From assembly GCA_030410095.1 (NCBI GenBank), contig JAUFRC010000001.1, positions 1,128,501 to 1,192,500 of the forward strand: a stretch of 64,000 nucleotides of DNA, given 5' to 3'. The position numbers and the translations under genes are program-made. Of the stretch, positions 19,458 through 30,641 are shown piece after piece. The DNA comes from Paracoccus cavernae. Lineage in GTDB: Bacteria; Pseudomonadota; Alphaproteobacteria; Rhodobacterales; Rhodobacteraceae. How positions within the stretch are numbered: the first letter of the stretch is position 1; every line of letters begins with the position of its first letter. The notes under the pieces were generated by a model. That model saw only the letters and a list, made by a program, of their open reading frames with translations, was not told the origin of the DNA and made no database searches.

Positions 19458-20381
19458 AAATGGCGGCGCGGAAGACCTTCAGCGCAAAAAGACGCAGCGA
19501 GACCGGCAGGATCGAACGTCCCGAAACCACGGTCTGGCGGCACGACCAGATCAGCGCACGCCGCAGCGGCAAGTGCGAAAGTTGGCGCGCAATGCGGTAG
19601 ACCGGCATGCGCGCGACACTATCGGGATGGGCCTGCAGCATCAGAAGGAAATTCAGCTCCGAGTGCTCGTATTTGACCAGAAGCGCCTTGTCCTCGTCCA
19701 AACCCAGATGGGTCGCGGCATTGTCGATATGGATCACCGGAAAGCGGCTGACGATATTGAGCCCCCATTCGACATCCTCCCACCCCAGCCGCGAAACTGG
19801 TCGTTGAAGGGCATTTCCTTGCAGATCTGACGGTGAAGGAAGATGTTCGAGGTGAACACATAGCGCCCGGGATCGGCATTGCGGCGCGCCGCACCCAGAC
19901 ATTCCGATTTATGCGACTGCATCGCATGCAGTTTGGTCGCCGACGTCACCATCCGCAAATCGACGCCGAAGCCTCCGACAATGCAGCACGGCCCGTTCTG
20001 GCGCGCTGCGGCCTCGAGATAAGCATTGAGGAAGTTCCGCCCCTCGACCCGCATATCGGCATCGAGAAACAGGAGCCATTCCCCGTCCGACGCAGTGATC
20101 AGCCCGTTGCGCGCGGCCGCACGCCCGCGGTTTTCGGCGACGCACATCAAGGTGGTCGGTCCCGGGAAAGAGGCCAGCGCCTCGCGGATGCGCTGCGTCA
20201 GCACCGGATCGCCCGAGCCGTCGTCGTAGATGCGCAAAGCCACATCCCGCGCCCCGATCTGGCGCGACAAATCCGCGATCAGGTTGGACGGATCCTGTCG
20301 GAAAACGGGAATGCAAATCTCGAGCCGGCGACGGCTCTGCGCAGGCGCCGCGGCGCGCGCGAAATCGATATCGTTGTCCAT
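19426..20381 (-). CDS. Family 2 glycosyltransferase (frameshifted)
   Basis: A 318-residue cytoplasmic GT-A glycosyltransferase. The start MDNDIDFARAAAPAQSRRRL leads into LEICIPVFRQDPSNL, the NTP-sugar binding YDDGSGD, and GEWLLFLDADMRVEGR with the DxD-type motif. EDVEWGLNIV is the acceptor-binding ED region. One base is missing near 19790 (run of C in CACCCCAGC), splitting the ORF. A 493-base AT-rich gap separates it from nrdJ. The sugar transferred is unknown. Confidence 0.85.
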
Positions 20382-20874
20382 AGGAACGACACTCCCCCTT
20401 TAACAACCTACAAACCTGGCTGAAAAAACCGCGCAGCCCTCGCTTGTTCATTTTGCCTAAGCAAAACTCCGCTCGGAAGCATTTTTTTCTTGTAACGTGC
20501 GGTGGTTGCAGGAGAGAAAAATTTAATTTGTACGTTTACAGCAATTTAACTAAATTATGCCGCGTTTCTGCGCCTGTTTCGTCCGATAAATTTTCGACAT
20601 TTTTCCCGTCACGATTGATCTTCCCGCAAGTTTCATCGGAAATCCCTGCCGATTTTATAACCAGCGCGCATGATCACGCCCTTCCCGCCCATGATTGAAG
20701 ATCCCGAGAGAATCACACGACAATCGCGGATTGAAAAAATCCCCGCTTCCTCCGGAAGGGGAGTTCCGCTGATCAGGCTCTTTCGTTGACTGCCCGGAGT
20801 TGTTTTTGCCTGGGCCATCTCAGCGCTGAGGGCAGGCTCGCCTGCCCCGCAACCTCGTTCATGCGGTGGGGCTT
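20382..20874. other. AT-rich intergenic region with two adjacent palindromes
   Basis: No credible gene. It is notably AT-rich from about 20440 to 20700 compared with flanks. At 20819-20830 there is a 12-bp palindrome CTCAGCGCTGAG, immediately followed by GGGCAGGC-TC-GCCTGCCC at 20830-20847, downstream of nrdJ on the minus strand; this may terminate nrdJ, though no T-run follows. Confidence 0.5.
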
Positions 20875-23800
20875 TCAGCTGCAGCCGCTGGTGCCGCCGC
20901 AGGTATTACATTTCATGCAGGTCCCGTTGCGCACCAAAGTATAATTGCCGCATTCGCCGCAAGGATCGCCCTCGTAGCCCTGCATCCTGGCCTTGGCGCG
21001 CGCATCGAGGCCCGCGCCGCTTTCGGGCGCGACCGCAAGCGGCCCCTCCTGCCTCGCCCCTGCGGGCATCGCACCCGCCATGCCCTGCGCCAGAAGGTCC
21101 TCGGGCAGGCGTTTGCGCAGATAGCCGGTCGAGCTGATCTGGCGCAGCATGTCGAGCGAGCGCGAGGACCCCTCGCTGACCGGCGCGACATTGGGGCGCG
21201 CCTCGGCCACCCCGCCGCCCATTTCGTCGAACCGCGTCCCCGCCGGCTGGACATGGGCCAGATCGGTGCGGTCGAGATAGCTCACCGCCAGTTCGCGGAA
21301 AACATAGTCGAGGATCGAGGTTGCATTCTTGATCGAGTCATTGCCCTGCACCATCCCCGCCGGATCAAAACGGGTGAAGGTGAAAGCATCGACGAATTCG
21401 TCCAGCGGCACGCCGTATTGCAGCCCGACCGAGACCGCGATGGCGAAATTGTTCATCATGGCACGGAAGCCCGCGCCCTCCTTGTGCATGTCGATGAAGA
21501 TCTCGCCAAGCGTGCCGTCGTTATATTCGCCGGTGCGCAAATAGACCTTGTGGCCGCCGACAATCGCCTTTTGCGTATAGCCCTTGCGCCGCGTCGGCAG
21601 CTTCTCGCGGTTGCTGCGCACGATTTCCTTGACGATGATCCTCTCGACCACTTTCTCGGCAATAACCGCAGTCTTCTCGTGAAGGCTGCCGCTGGCGAGA
21701 ACCTCCTCGGCCGCCTCGTCATCCTCGACCAAAGCCGAAGCCAGAGGCTGCGACAGTTTCGAGCCGTCGCGATACAGCGCATTGGCTTTGACGCCAAGCG
21801 ACCAGCTCAACTCGTAGGCGGCCAAAGCCTCTGCGATGGTCGCGTCGTTGGGCATGTTGATCGTTTTGGATATCGCACCCGAAATGAAGCTCTGGGCTGC
21901 CGCCATCATCAGAATATGGCTCTCGACCGACAGATAGCGCGTTCCCGATTTGCCGCAGATATTGGCGCAGTCAAAGACGGCGTAATGTTCGGGCTTGAGG
22001 AAAGGCGCGCCCTCCAGTGTCATCGTGCCGCAAATATGGTCGTTGGCCGCATCGACCTGCGCCTTGGTAAAGCCCAGATGGCTCAACAGGTCGAATGCGG
22101 GATCGGTGAGCTTTTCGACCGGAATGCCGAGGGTCTTCTGGCAGAAGTCCTCTCCCAGCGTCCATTGGTTGAAGACGAAGCGGATATCGAAAGCCGAAGC
22201 CAAAGCCGCATCGATCTTTTCGAGCTCGGCCGGCCCGAAGCCGTGGCCGATCAGGCTTGCGCGGTTGATCGCGGGGCAATTGCCCAAGCTGGCATGGCCG
22301 ACCGCATGGGCGGTGATCTCGGCGATCTCGGCCTCAGCATAGCCCAAAGCCGCCAAGGCCGCGGGAACCGAGCGGTTGATGATCTTGAAATAGCCGCCAC
22401 CCGCGAGCTTCTTGAATTTGACCAGGGCGAAATCGGGCTCGATGCCGGTGGTGTCGCAATCCATCACCAGCCCGATGGTGCCTGTCGGCGCGATCACCGT
22501 TGCTTGCGCATTGCGGAACCCATGCGCCTCGCCAAGCGCGAGCGCCCGATCCCATACCGAGCGCGCCAAAGCCACAAGGCCCTGATCGGGGCAATTGCGC
22601 GCATCCAGCAGCACCGGCGCGACATTGACCCCTCGAAACCAGCCTCGCCATAGGCGGCGCGGCGATGGTTGCGGATCACGCGCAACATCTCCCCGCATTG
22701 GCACCGTAGCGCGGAAACGGCCCCAGCTCGCCCGCCATCTCGGCAGAAGCGGCATAGCTCGCCCCCGTCATCAGCGCGCTCAAGGCCCCGCAAAGCGCAC
22801 GCCCCTCGACGGAATCATAGCCGAGCCCCATGGTCATCAAGAGCCCGCCGATATTGGCATAGCCAAGCCCCAAGGTCCGGTAATCATAGGATCTTTGCGC
22901 GATTTCCTTTGATGGGAACTGCGCCATCAGCACCGAAATCTCGAGCGTCAGGGTCCAGAGCCGCACCGCATGGCTATAGGCCTCGGCGTCGAAACGCCCC
23001 TCGCGCCAGAAGGTCAGCAGATTGAGCGAGGCGAGATTGCAGGCGGTATCGTCGAGGAACATGTATTCCGAACACGGGTTCGAGGCACGGATCGCCCCGT
23101 CGGCCGGACAGGTGTGCCAGGCATTGATCGTGTCGTGAAACTGGATACCGGGATCGGCACAGGCCCAGGCGGCATGGCCGATCTGGTCCCAGAGGTCGCG
23201 CGCGCTCACGGTCCTGGCGACCGAGCCGTCTGTGCGCCGCAGCAATTCCCACGGACGATCCTCGCGCACGGCCGCCAGAAACGCGTCGGTCACCCTCACC
23301 GAATTGTTGGAGTTCTGCCCCGAAACCGAGACATAGGCCTCGGAATCCCAATCGGTGTCATAGGTCGGGAATTCGATCGCATCAAAGCCCTGACGCGCAT
23401 ATTGCAGCACGCGGTTGATATAAGTCTCGGGGATCGCCGCTTTCTTGGCCGAGCGGATCGCGACCCGCAAGCCGGCATTCACCGCCGGATCGGTGGCCTC
23501 GAGCCCTCGCCCGCGAAATCGCGGATCGCCGCAAAAATGCCGTTCAGCTTCTGCTCGTGCATCTTCGAGCCGGCAACGAGGCTCGCGACCTTCTGCTCCT
23601 CGATCACCTTCCAATTGATGAAAGCCTCGATATCGGGGTGATCCATGTCGCAGATCACCATCTTGGCCGCACGCCGCGTCGTCCCGCCCGATTTGATCGC
23701 CCCCGCCGCACGATCGCCGATCCGCAGGAATCCCATCAACCCCGAGGAACTGCCGCCGCCCGAAAGCTTCTCGCCCTCGCCGCGCAAGGACGAGAAATTC

Positions 23801-24497
23801 GTCCCCGTTCCCGAGCCGTATTTGAACAGCCGCGCCTCGCGGACCCAAAGATCCATGATCCCGCCCTCGGTCACCAGATCATCCGAAACCGACTGGATGA
23901 AACAGGCATGCGGCTGGGGATGCTCATAGGCGCTTTGCGACTGGACCAGCGCGCCGCTTTGATAATCCACATAAAAATGCCCCTGCGAGGGCCCGTCGAT
24001 CCCGTAGGCCCAATGCAGGCCGGTGTTGAACCATTGCGGGAATTCGGCGCCGCCATCTGGCGGGCGAGCATCAGGCGCATCTCGTCGAAATAGCTGCGCG
24101 CGCTTTCTTCATCAGAAAAATACCCGCCCTTCCAGCCCCAATAGGCCCAGGTCCCGGCCAGCCGGTCGAAGACCTGTTTCGCCGAGGTCTCGCCGCCGAA
24201 ACGCTCGCTTTCGGGCAATTTCGTCAAAGCGGCCGTATCGGGAACCGAGCGCCAGAGAAACTCGGGCACGCCCGCTTCCTTGACGCGTTTGAGGCGCGCG
24301 GGCACGCCGGCCTTGCGGAAGTATTTCTGTGCGATCACATCCGAGGCGACCTGGCTCCAGCTGTCGGGAACTTCGACCTGCGCATTGCGGAAGACGATCC
24401 TTCCGTCGGGATTGCGGATCTCGCTGACGGTGGTTTCAAAGACAATTCCGCCATAGGCCCCGCCCTCGGAGCTCGTGAAATGTCGCGCGATCCGCAT
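20875..24497 (-). CDS. nrdJ: Adenosylcobalamin-dependent (class II) ribonucleotide reductase (four frameshifts)
   Basis: NrdJ reduces ribonucleotides for DNA synthesis independently of oxygen, using vitamin B12. The start at 24497 ([18 protein letters not shown]) matches the family opening, followed by [20 protein letters not shown] and [19 protein letters not shown]. Later motifs include [13 protein letters not shown], the catalytic-site region around [20 protein letters not shown], and a C-terminal zinc-like motif [22 protein letters not shown] near 20880-20950. Four single-base losses, near 24053, 23508, 22690 and 22632, break the frame; corrected length is 1208 residues, normal. I found no cobalamin riboswitch upstream. 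Confidence 0.94.
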
Positions 24498-24977
24498 CCT
24501 CATCCCTCGTCGTGATGTCGCGCAATGACCCGCCCGCAAGCGCATCGGCCTGCGGTTGCCCGGAAGGGTTTTCGGGCGATCTGCCCTTGCGGGGGATCAT
24601 CTTGCGAACTGATTACTGTCCAAAGCCGTCGCGGCCTTACCCGTTTGCGCTGGACCCCGAGCCGGTTTGAAAGCCGGTTTGGACAGGGCGCGACCGCAAG
24701 ATGTGGTAGCCGTCTTCACTCGATCCACAAGGTGACGGGGGCGACCCAGTCTTGCAACAAGATTTATCATTTGACATTCACGCGGATGTTACCCCTAGAA
24801 AGGCCGGAAGGCCCGCGTAAACCTAGGTTAACATAATGTTAACGTGGAGCCTTTGCGCCATTTCCCCAGTGTTCCATGCGGCTTCGGTGCCTTGCCTCAC
24901 CCTTTTTCAACCGGCACGGACGGTCGCACGGAGATCTGCGCGTATCCCCTTCGTTCCGTTTTTCAGCGGTGAAAAAA
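24498..24977. other. Intergenic region upstream of nrdJ
   Basis: About 480 bases with no gene. It holds the nrdJ promoter (minus strand) and a perfect TTAA-N7-TTAAC site at 24828-24843. AT content rises around 24760-24850. Confidence 0.5.
24828..24843. promoter_or_regulatory. Perfect CtrA-type box TTAA-N7-TTAAC
   Basis: TTAACATAATGTTAAC matches the CtrA consensus exactly and also forms a near-palindrome with GTTAAC on each side. It lies about 330 bases upstream of nrdJ and 130 bases from the end of fthC, so regulation of nrdJ from it would be at a distance. A chance occurrence is possible. Confidence 0.45.
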
Positions 24978-25551
24978 TCAGCTTCGGGGCTGAAAAATTC
25001 CCGAATCCGTCACAATCAGATCCAGAGGCTGATCGGTCGGCTCGGTCGGGATGAAGGGCAGCTCCTGAGCAGCAAAGGCACAGGCAATCGCCGTCACCGG
25101 CCCGGAAGATCGAAGGATTTCAAGGGTTCGATCGTAGAACCCGCCACCATAGCCCAGCCGGTTGCCGTAACGGTCAAAGCCCGCAAGCGGTACGATGACA
25201 ACGCGGGGTGTCAGCTCGGGTTGCGAATCATCGGGATGGCGCGTCGCGAAATCGCCGCGCTCGAGATGGGCCTCGGTCCCGTCCCAAGCGCGAAAAACCA
25301 GCGGCAGTGCGGGGCCGAGAACGACCGGCAGACACAAAGGCCCCTGATGGGCCAAAAGCGCGGGCCGCGGATCGGCCTCGGTCTTGATCGGCCAATAGCC
25401 GGCAAGGGTCGCGCCGGCAAAGGGTGCAAGCGCCGCGCCGAGATTACGCGTCAGCGCTGCGCCATCCTCCCCGCGCCCGCGCCGAAAGGGCCTCTTTGCG
25501 CAAGGCCTGCTTGCGCTCCGCCTGCCCTTGAGGCGTCAAATCAGGATCCAT
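24978..25551 (-). CDS. 5-formyltetrahydrofolate cyclo-ligase (frameshifted)
   Basis: Converts 5-formyl-THF to 5,10-methenyl-THF with ATP. From 25551 the protein starts [20 protein letters not shown], with basic residues that bind the polyglutamate tail; the C-terminal half has [28 protein letters not shown], the conserved substrate and Mg-ATP loop. The frame changes near 25470, in [13 protein letters not shown], where net two bases look missing or one extra. Its start overlaps the end of mgtE by 16 bases, so the genes are translationally linked. The corrected length is about 190 residues. Confidence 0.85.
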
Positions 25552-26920
25552 GAGGCAAGGCCGAGGAAAGCGAAGAAGCCCATGACATCGGTCATTGTGG
25601 TCACGAAAGTCCCCGAGGCCAAAGCCGGATCAAGGCCGAATTTGCTGAGCGTGAGCGGAACCAACACCCGCCCATGGCGGCGACGATCTGGTTTGCGATC
25701 ATTGCCGTGCCCAAAACGATCCCGATCGCAGGACTGCCGAGAATGACGCTCGCCGCGACACACAAAATGACAGCCAGTCCAAGCCCGTTCAAAAGCCCCG
25801 CCATCAACTCGCGCAGCACGACGCGGCGCGCGTTCGAACTCGTGAGTTCGCGCGTGGCCAAGGCCCTGACCGCGACGGCCAGCGATTGCGTCCCCGCGAT
25901 CCCGCCGGTCGAGGCCACGATCGGCATCAATGCGGCAAGGATCACGAATGTGCTCAGCGTGGCCTCGAACTGCGAGATCACCAGAGCCGAGATCGAGGCG
26001 GTAAAGAGGTTGATGATCAACCACGGCAAACGCTGTCTGGCGGTCTGGAACGGCCCGTCCGAGACGTGGCTGTCATCTGCAACGCGCGCCATGCGCAGGA
26101 AGTCTTCCTCGTGTTCCTCGTCGAGAACCGACATGGCGTCGTCGATGGTGATCATGCCGACAAGCCGGTCGGCCTCGTCGACGACCGGCGCGGAGATCAG
26201 GTGGTATTTGTTGAAGGCATAGGCGACATCGCCTTCGTCCTGCAGCGCCGAAATCGTGCGGAAACTGTCTTCGGTGATGTCGCGCAGCATGATTTGCGGG
26301 CGCGAGGACAGGATCTTGCCAAGCGTGACATAGCCGGTCGGACGACGGCGCGGATCGACCAGAACGACGTGATAGAATTGGTCGGGCAGCCAGTCTTCGG
26401 TCCGCAGAAAGGCGATCGCATCGCCCACGGTCCAATGTTCGGGCGCGGTCACCACCTCGGATTGCATCAGACGACCGGCCGAATGCTCGGGGTAATTCAG
26501 CGACTGCTCGACTGCCGCACGGTCGGATCTGTCGAGCTCGGCCAGAAGCGCTTGCTGTTCGGGCACTTCGAGGTCTTCGAGCAGGTCGACGACGTCGTCG
26601 CTGTCCATTTCCCGCACGGCTTCGGCAAGCACGGCATGCGGCAGGGCCTCGACCACCTCGTCGCGGATGGATCTGTCGATTTCCGAGAGGATCTCGCCGT
26701 CGATCTCGCCGGAATAGAGGTCGAGAAAGACCTTCCGTCGCGCGGGCGTCAGCTGTTCGATGAGATCCGCGATATCGGCGGCATGCATCGGCTCGAGCAG
26801 GTCGTCGAGCCGCAGGGCATCGCCGTCGTCGATCGCCTGGATCACGCTGTCGATAACCTCCTGCCGCGGCCGGAAGTCATCGTCCTGACTTGTGATCTCG
26901 GCCTCGCGGTTTTGGCTCAT
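25536..26920 (-). CDS. mgtE: Magnesium transporter MgtE (frameshifted)
   Basis: A homodimeric Mg2+ channel of the inner membrane with a cytoplasmic N domain and CBS pair that sense Mg2+. The start [16 protein letters not shown] is followed by the superhelical N domain (residues about 20-130, [19 protein letters not shown]), two CBS domains (about 135-250) and five membrane segments ([36 protein letters not shown], the pore-forming region). One base is missing near 25672 in [13 protein letters not shown]; corrected length is 461 residues. Confidence 0.93.
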
Positions 26921-27013
26921 CTTGGCATTCCTGTCGCTTGGAAGTGGTCCTTGCAGCCGCAACATACCCCTAGAGGAGCATGGCGACAATCAAGGCAGAG
27001 CGGGCTTTTGCTG

Positions 27014-27798
27014 TCAGTTTTGCAAAAGCGCAAGAGCCTGGGCGTGAAGTTCCGGCGAGCCGGCCGCAATAATTCGGCCCCCTCATGCGCGGGGCCGCCC
27101 TGCCAGTCGGTGACCACACCACCGGCAGCCTCGATCACGGCAATCGGCGCGCAGACATCGTAGGATTGCAGCCCCGCCTCGATCACCAGATCGATCTGGC
27201 CCGCGGCCAGCAGCGCATAGGCATAGCAATCGAGCCCGTAGCGCGTAAGCTGCACCTTGTCTGCCACTTTGCGGAAACGGGCATATTCCTCGGCCGTGCC
27301 GACTTCGGGATAGGTCGACATCAAGGTCGCGCCATCCAGCGTGACGCCGCGCCTCGTCGCAAGCCCCGCCTCGCCGCGCGGACCGCTCATCCGGCTTTGG
27401 CCGAAGCCGCCCTCGAAGCGCTCCCCGATATAGGGTTGATCGATCAGCCCGTATATCGGGCCGTTCTCGTCGGTGACTGAAATGAGCACACCCCAGCTGG
27501 TCGCGCCGGAGATGAAGGCCCGCGTGCCGTCGATCGGATCGAGGACCCAGGTCAGGCCCGAACGGCCTGCGCTGCTGCCGTATTCCTCGCCGAGAATGGC
27601 ATCATCGGGTCGATGCTGCGCCAAGAGCGCGCGCATGGCCCGCTCCGAGGCGCGGTCCGCCTCGGTCACGGGGTCGAAGCCGCTTGCGGCCTTGTTGTCT
27701 GGATGCAGCGAAGGCGTCCGAAACAGCCGAAGCGTCTCGTGCCTCGCCGCATCCGCCAAAAGATGGGCTGTCGCGATGATCTGTGCGGCGTCGGTCAT
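27014..27798 (-). CDS. hisN: Histidinol-phosphatase, inositol monophosphatase family (frameshifted)
   Basis: A Mg-dependent phosphatase of the IMPase superfamily, closest in pattern to HisN of actinobacteria and alphaproteobacteria, which removes phosphate from histidinol phosphate. Metal-binding motifs: GEEYG (Glu), WVLDPIDGTRAFISG, and ESYDVCAPIAVIEAAGG-like QSYDVCAPIAVIEAAGG. The visible open frame runs past the true end because a G is missing near 27078 (HEGGRIIAAGSPELHAQALA); the correct stop is at 27014, giving 261 residues. Another IMPase function cannot be excluded. Confidence 0.85.
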
Positions 27799-27854
27799 GT
27801 CTGCCCCCGTGTTGATCCGGGACCAGACATAGCCTTTTGTCGCCGCGGGTAAAG

Positions 27855-28214
27855 TCAGGCCGCGTCGGAAAGAACGCGGGCAAGCTCGAAAATCTGGCGG
27901 CGTTGTGCCTCGGGCATGGCGTAATAAGAACGCACCAGCTGCAGCGCTTCTTTATCGGCCAGAATATCGCCCTCGATCTCGGCACGCGCTCGATCGTCAC
28001 CCAGTCCTTCGAAGAAGAAGCTCACGGGGACATCGACCGATTGGGCAATATCCCAAAGACGCGATGCAGAGACACGGTTCATGCCGGTCTCGTATTTCTG
28101 GATTTGCTGAAACTTGATTCCAACTTTCTCGGCCAATTGCTGCTGGGTCATCCCGATCATCCAGCGGCGATGGCGAATACGTTTCCCCACATGCAGGTCC
28201 ACGTTATGCTTCAT
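27855..28214 (-). CDS. XRE-family HTH regulator
   Basis: A 119-residue protein starting MKHNVDLHVGKRIRHRR, with the Cro/CI-type HTH in residues 12-66 (MTQQQLAEKVGIKFQQIQKYETGMNRVSASRLWDIA seen in shorter pieces: MTQQQLAEKVG, FQQIQKYETG, VSASRLWDIA) and a C-terminal helical tail (ALQLVRSYYAMPEAQRRQIFELARVL). It is a widespread single-domain regulator in Rhodobacteraceae; its target is unknown. It is divergent from the quinone oxidoreductase gene. A shorter homologous protein lies at 53521. Confidence 0.85.
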   Translation of the reverse strand: MKHNVDLHVGKRIRHRRWMIGMTQQQLAEKVGIKFQQIQKYETGMNRVSASRLWDIAQSVDVPVSFFFEGLGDDRARAEIEGDILADKEALQLVRSYYAMPEAQRRQIFELARVLSDAA

Positions 28215-28399
28215 CTCAACATCCTCACTCACACAAAACAGACCACGACCGTCGCGAACCGATGCCGACATCAAAAAAATGTGGCCTCTTTGCACCGCTG
28301 ACCGTTTTCTTCCTAAGCAGATACAATATCATTTTGTACAAGTGTTTTTGGGGATGCCAAGCCATTAACGCATTTTGTCTGCTAAATTTCGGAGCAAGA

Positions 28400-29367
28400 A
28401 TGACGCAAACAGCGACCGCCATGATGGTTCAGGTCAGGGGCGAGCGCCCTCGCCCATTGAAATCACGACGAGAATACCCGCTGAAGGCGAGATTTTGGTC
28501 CGCATGAGGGCAGCCGCATTAAATTTCGCGGATCTGCTGATGGTCAAGGGAACATATCAGGAAACCCCGCCCTTGCCCTTCGTCCCCGGCCTTGAAGGCG
28601 CGGGAGAAGTCGTTGCCGTCGGGCCGAACACCCCCTTTTCGGCGGGGGACAGAGTCGCGGTCTGGGCGCAGGGAACGATGGCCGAATTCGGCACCTTTCC
28701 TGCCGGTCGCTGCATCCGCATCCCCGACAGCATGTCCTATGCCGATGCCGCGGGATTCCAGATCGCCTACGGCACGAGCCATCTCGCCCTGACCGCCCGC
28801 GCGGATCTGCGCGCCGGAGAGGTTCTGGTGGTTCTGGGCGCGGCAGGCGGCGTCGGGCTGACCGCGGTCGAGATCGGCGCGGCACTCGGGGCGCGCGTCA
28901 TCGCGGTTGCTCGCGGCGCCGACAAGCTTGCAGCGGCAAAGGCCGCAGGGGCGAGCGATTTGATCGACAGCGACACCACACCCGATCTCAAGGCCGCTTT
29001 GCGCGCATTGGGCGGGGCCGATGTCGTCTATGATCCGGTGGGCGATGCGCCGGGCCTTGCGGCCTTCGGCGCGCTGCGTACCGGCGGGCGCTATCTTGTG
29101 ATCGGATTTGCCGGTGGCAAGCCGCCCGAACTGCCCCTCAACCATGCTTTGGTCAAGAACATCGCGATCCACGGATTCTATTGGGGCGGCTATGGCAAAC
29201 TGGCGCCGGAACTGCTCCGCGACAGTATGACGCAGCTTTTCGCGATGGTCGCCGAGGGCCGTCTGACGCCCCGCCAAGGCCCGCTCACGCCGCTTTCCGA
29301 TCTGGCTCAAGCCTATGAATTGCTGGAAAGCAGGCGCTCGATCGGAAAAGTCGTCGTCTCGATCTGA
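28400..29367 (+). CDS. MDR-family NADPH:quinone oxidoreductase (frameshifted)
   Basis: A 322-residue zinc-free medium-chain dehydrogenase/reductase. MTQTATAMMVQVRGERP starts the frame; one base is missing near 28450 (PSPIEITTRIPAEGEILV). The catalytic-domain motif VPGLEGAGEVVAVGP is followed by the Rossmann motif VVLGAAGGVGLTAVEI and the C-terminal SIGKVVVSI, typical of the QOR group. There is no Cys/His zinc set, so it is not an alcohol dehydrogenase. Substrate may be a quinone or an enone. Confidence 0.85.
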
Positions 29368-29521
29368 AGGGCTGCACCCCTTGCCACCGCGCCGCCGATT
29401 TATCGCGCATTTATCGCAGCTTTCGCGCATCCAGCATTGAAATGAAGCCATAGTTTCCCGATATTTGTCGGGAACGGTGAGCCGATCGGGCGCACCGCGA
29501 ATTCTGACCGGGGAGACATTT

Positions 29522-30264
29522 ATGTCCGACTACAATTCGATCCGTACGGCCGGGACCGCGACGCGCTCGGCCGCTCTGGACGCGGGCCTTCGCGCCTATA
29601 TGAACAAAGTTTACGGTCTGATGTCCGTGGGCCTGCTGGTGACTGCCGGTGCGGCCTGGGCGATCTCGGGTCTTGCCGTCAATGCCGACGGCACGCTGAC
29701 CGGCCTTGGCGCCGCGATCTACACCTCGCCGCTGCGTTGGGTGATCATGTTCGCGCCGCTCCTGATGGTCTTCGGCTTCGGCGCCGCGCTGAACCGCCTG
29801 TCGGTTCAGGCAGCAACCTTCGTCTTCTATCTCTTCGCGGCCGTCATGGGCCTGTCGATCAGCTCGATCTTCCTGTTCTACACGAGCTATTCGATCGTCC
29901 AGACCTTCCTTGTGACCGCGATCGCCTTTGCCGGCCTCTCGCTCTACGGCTATACCACCAAGCGCAACCTCGCGCCGATGGGCACCTTCCTGATGATGGG
30001 CCTGATCGGCCTGATCGTCGCCTCGCTGGTGAACATCTTCCTGCAATCGAGCGCGGTGCAATTCGCCATCTCGGCAATCGGCGTGCTGATCTTCGCGGGC
30101 CTGACCGCCTTTGACACGCAGAACATCAAGAACACCTATCTGCAGATGGCAGGTTCGGATGACGACTTCCTTGGCAAGTCGGCAATCATGGTGCGCTGTC
30201 GCTCTACCTGAACTTCCTGAACATGTTCATGTTCCTCCTGCAGTTTATGGGCAACCGCGAGTAA
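29522..30264 (+). CDS. Bax inhibitor-1/YccA family membrane protein (frameshifted)
   Basis: A 247-residue seven-helix membrane protein of the BI-1 (LFG/YccA) family. The start MSDYNSIRTAGTATRSA follows a GGGGAG site. Helices are seen from residue 35 on (GLMSVGLLVTAGAAWAISGL and following), with AFDTQNIKNTYLQM near the end, the conserved Asp-containing C-terminal region. One base is missing near 30190 (SAIMGALSLYLNFLNMFMF); the corrected C-terminus is LQFMGNRE. Members act in proton-gated calcium leak or protease regulation; the role here is unproven. Confidence 0.88.
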
Positions 30265-30641
30265 TCGCGCAAAAAGCGAAACCATTGGGCAGGCCGGGAG
30301 CGATCCCGGCCTGTCTTTTTGTATAGTTTACAAATCCTGTGTTGCTTTTCAGCAATCGGCACTTGTGGTTAACCACGGATAAGTGTCTGTATTGATTGAT
30401 GTTATCCCCCGCGTCCGGAATGCGCCGCCTGCAGCGCCGTTCTGACAACAAACAATAATCTTGAACGATTTACCTCAATAAGTAAGACTAACGAAGCGGC
30501 GCCACGTTGGGCCGTCGCCGAGTGATGTTAACGAGTAAATCGCCGTCTGTGTTTTTGACGGCAGCGCCCCTTTTTGGGCGTTCCCAACGATTTCTCGTTC
30601 CCATTCCCCGGCATCGTAATCGCTCCCTGTCGGAGCTGTGT
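30265..30641. other. Intergenic region with terminator and a 12-bp palindrome
   Basis: No gene seen. The region holds the BI-1 terminator, then GTGGTTAACCAC, a perfect 12-bp palindrome around 30366-30377, and AT-rich sequence probably carrying the promoter of the Hint gene. Confidence 0.5.
30291..30320 (+). terminator. Rho-independent terminator of the BI-1 gene
   Basis: AGGCCGGGA/TCCCGGCCT stem with a GCGA loop followed by TTTTT. Confidence 0.85.

Noticed and set aside
20866..22653. 595-residue frame antisense to nrdJ
   Set aside because: Opposite the conserved nrdJ coding sequence, low-complexity residues and no motif.
24498..24977. Adenosylcobalamin riboswitch upstream of nrdJ
   Set aside because: I looked for the B12-box and conserved core on the minus strand and found neither; the gap has a CtrA-type site instead.
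24978..25551. 6S RNA beside the 5-formyltetrahydrofolate cyclo-ligase gene
   Set aside because: 6S RNA is often linked to this gene, but here the gene overlaps mgtE and the other side has no bulged hairpin of about 150 bases that I can see.
30366..30377. GTGGTTAACCAC palindrome as a CtrA box
   Set aside because: It contains only one TTAA, so it does not fit TTAA-N7-TTAA.
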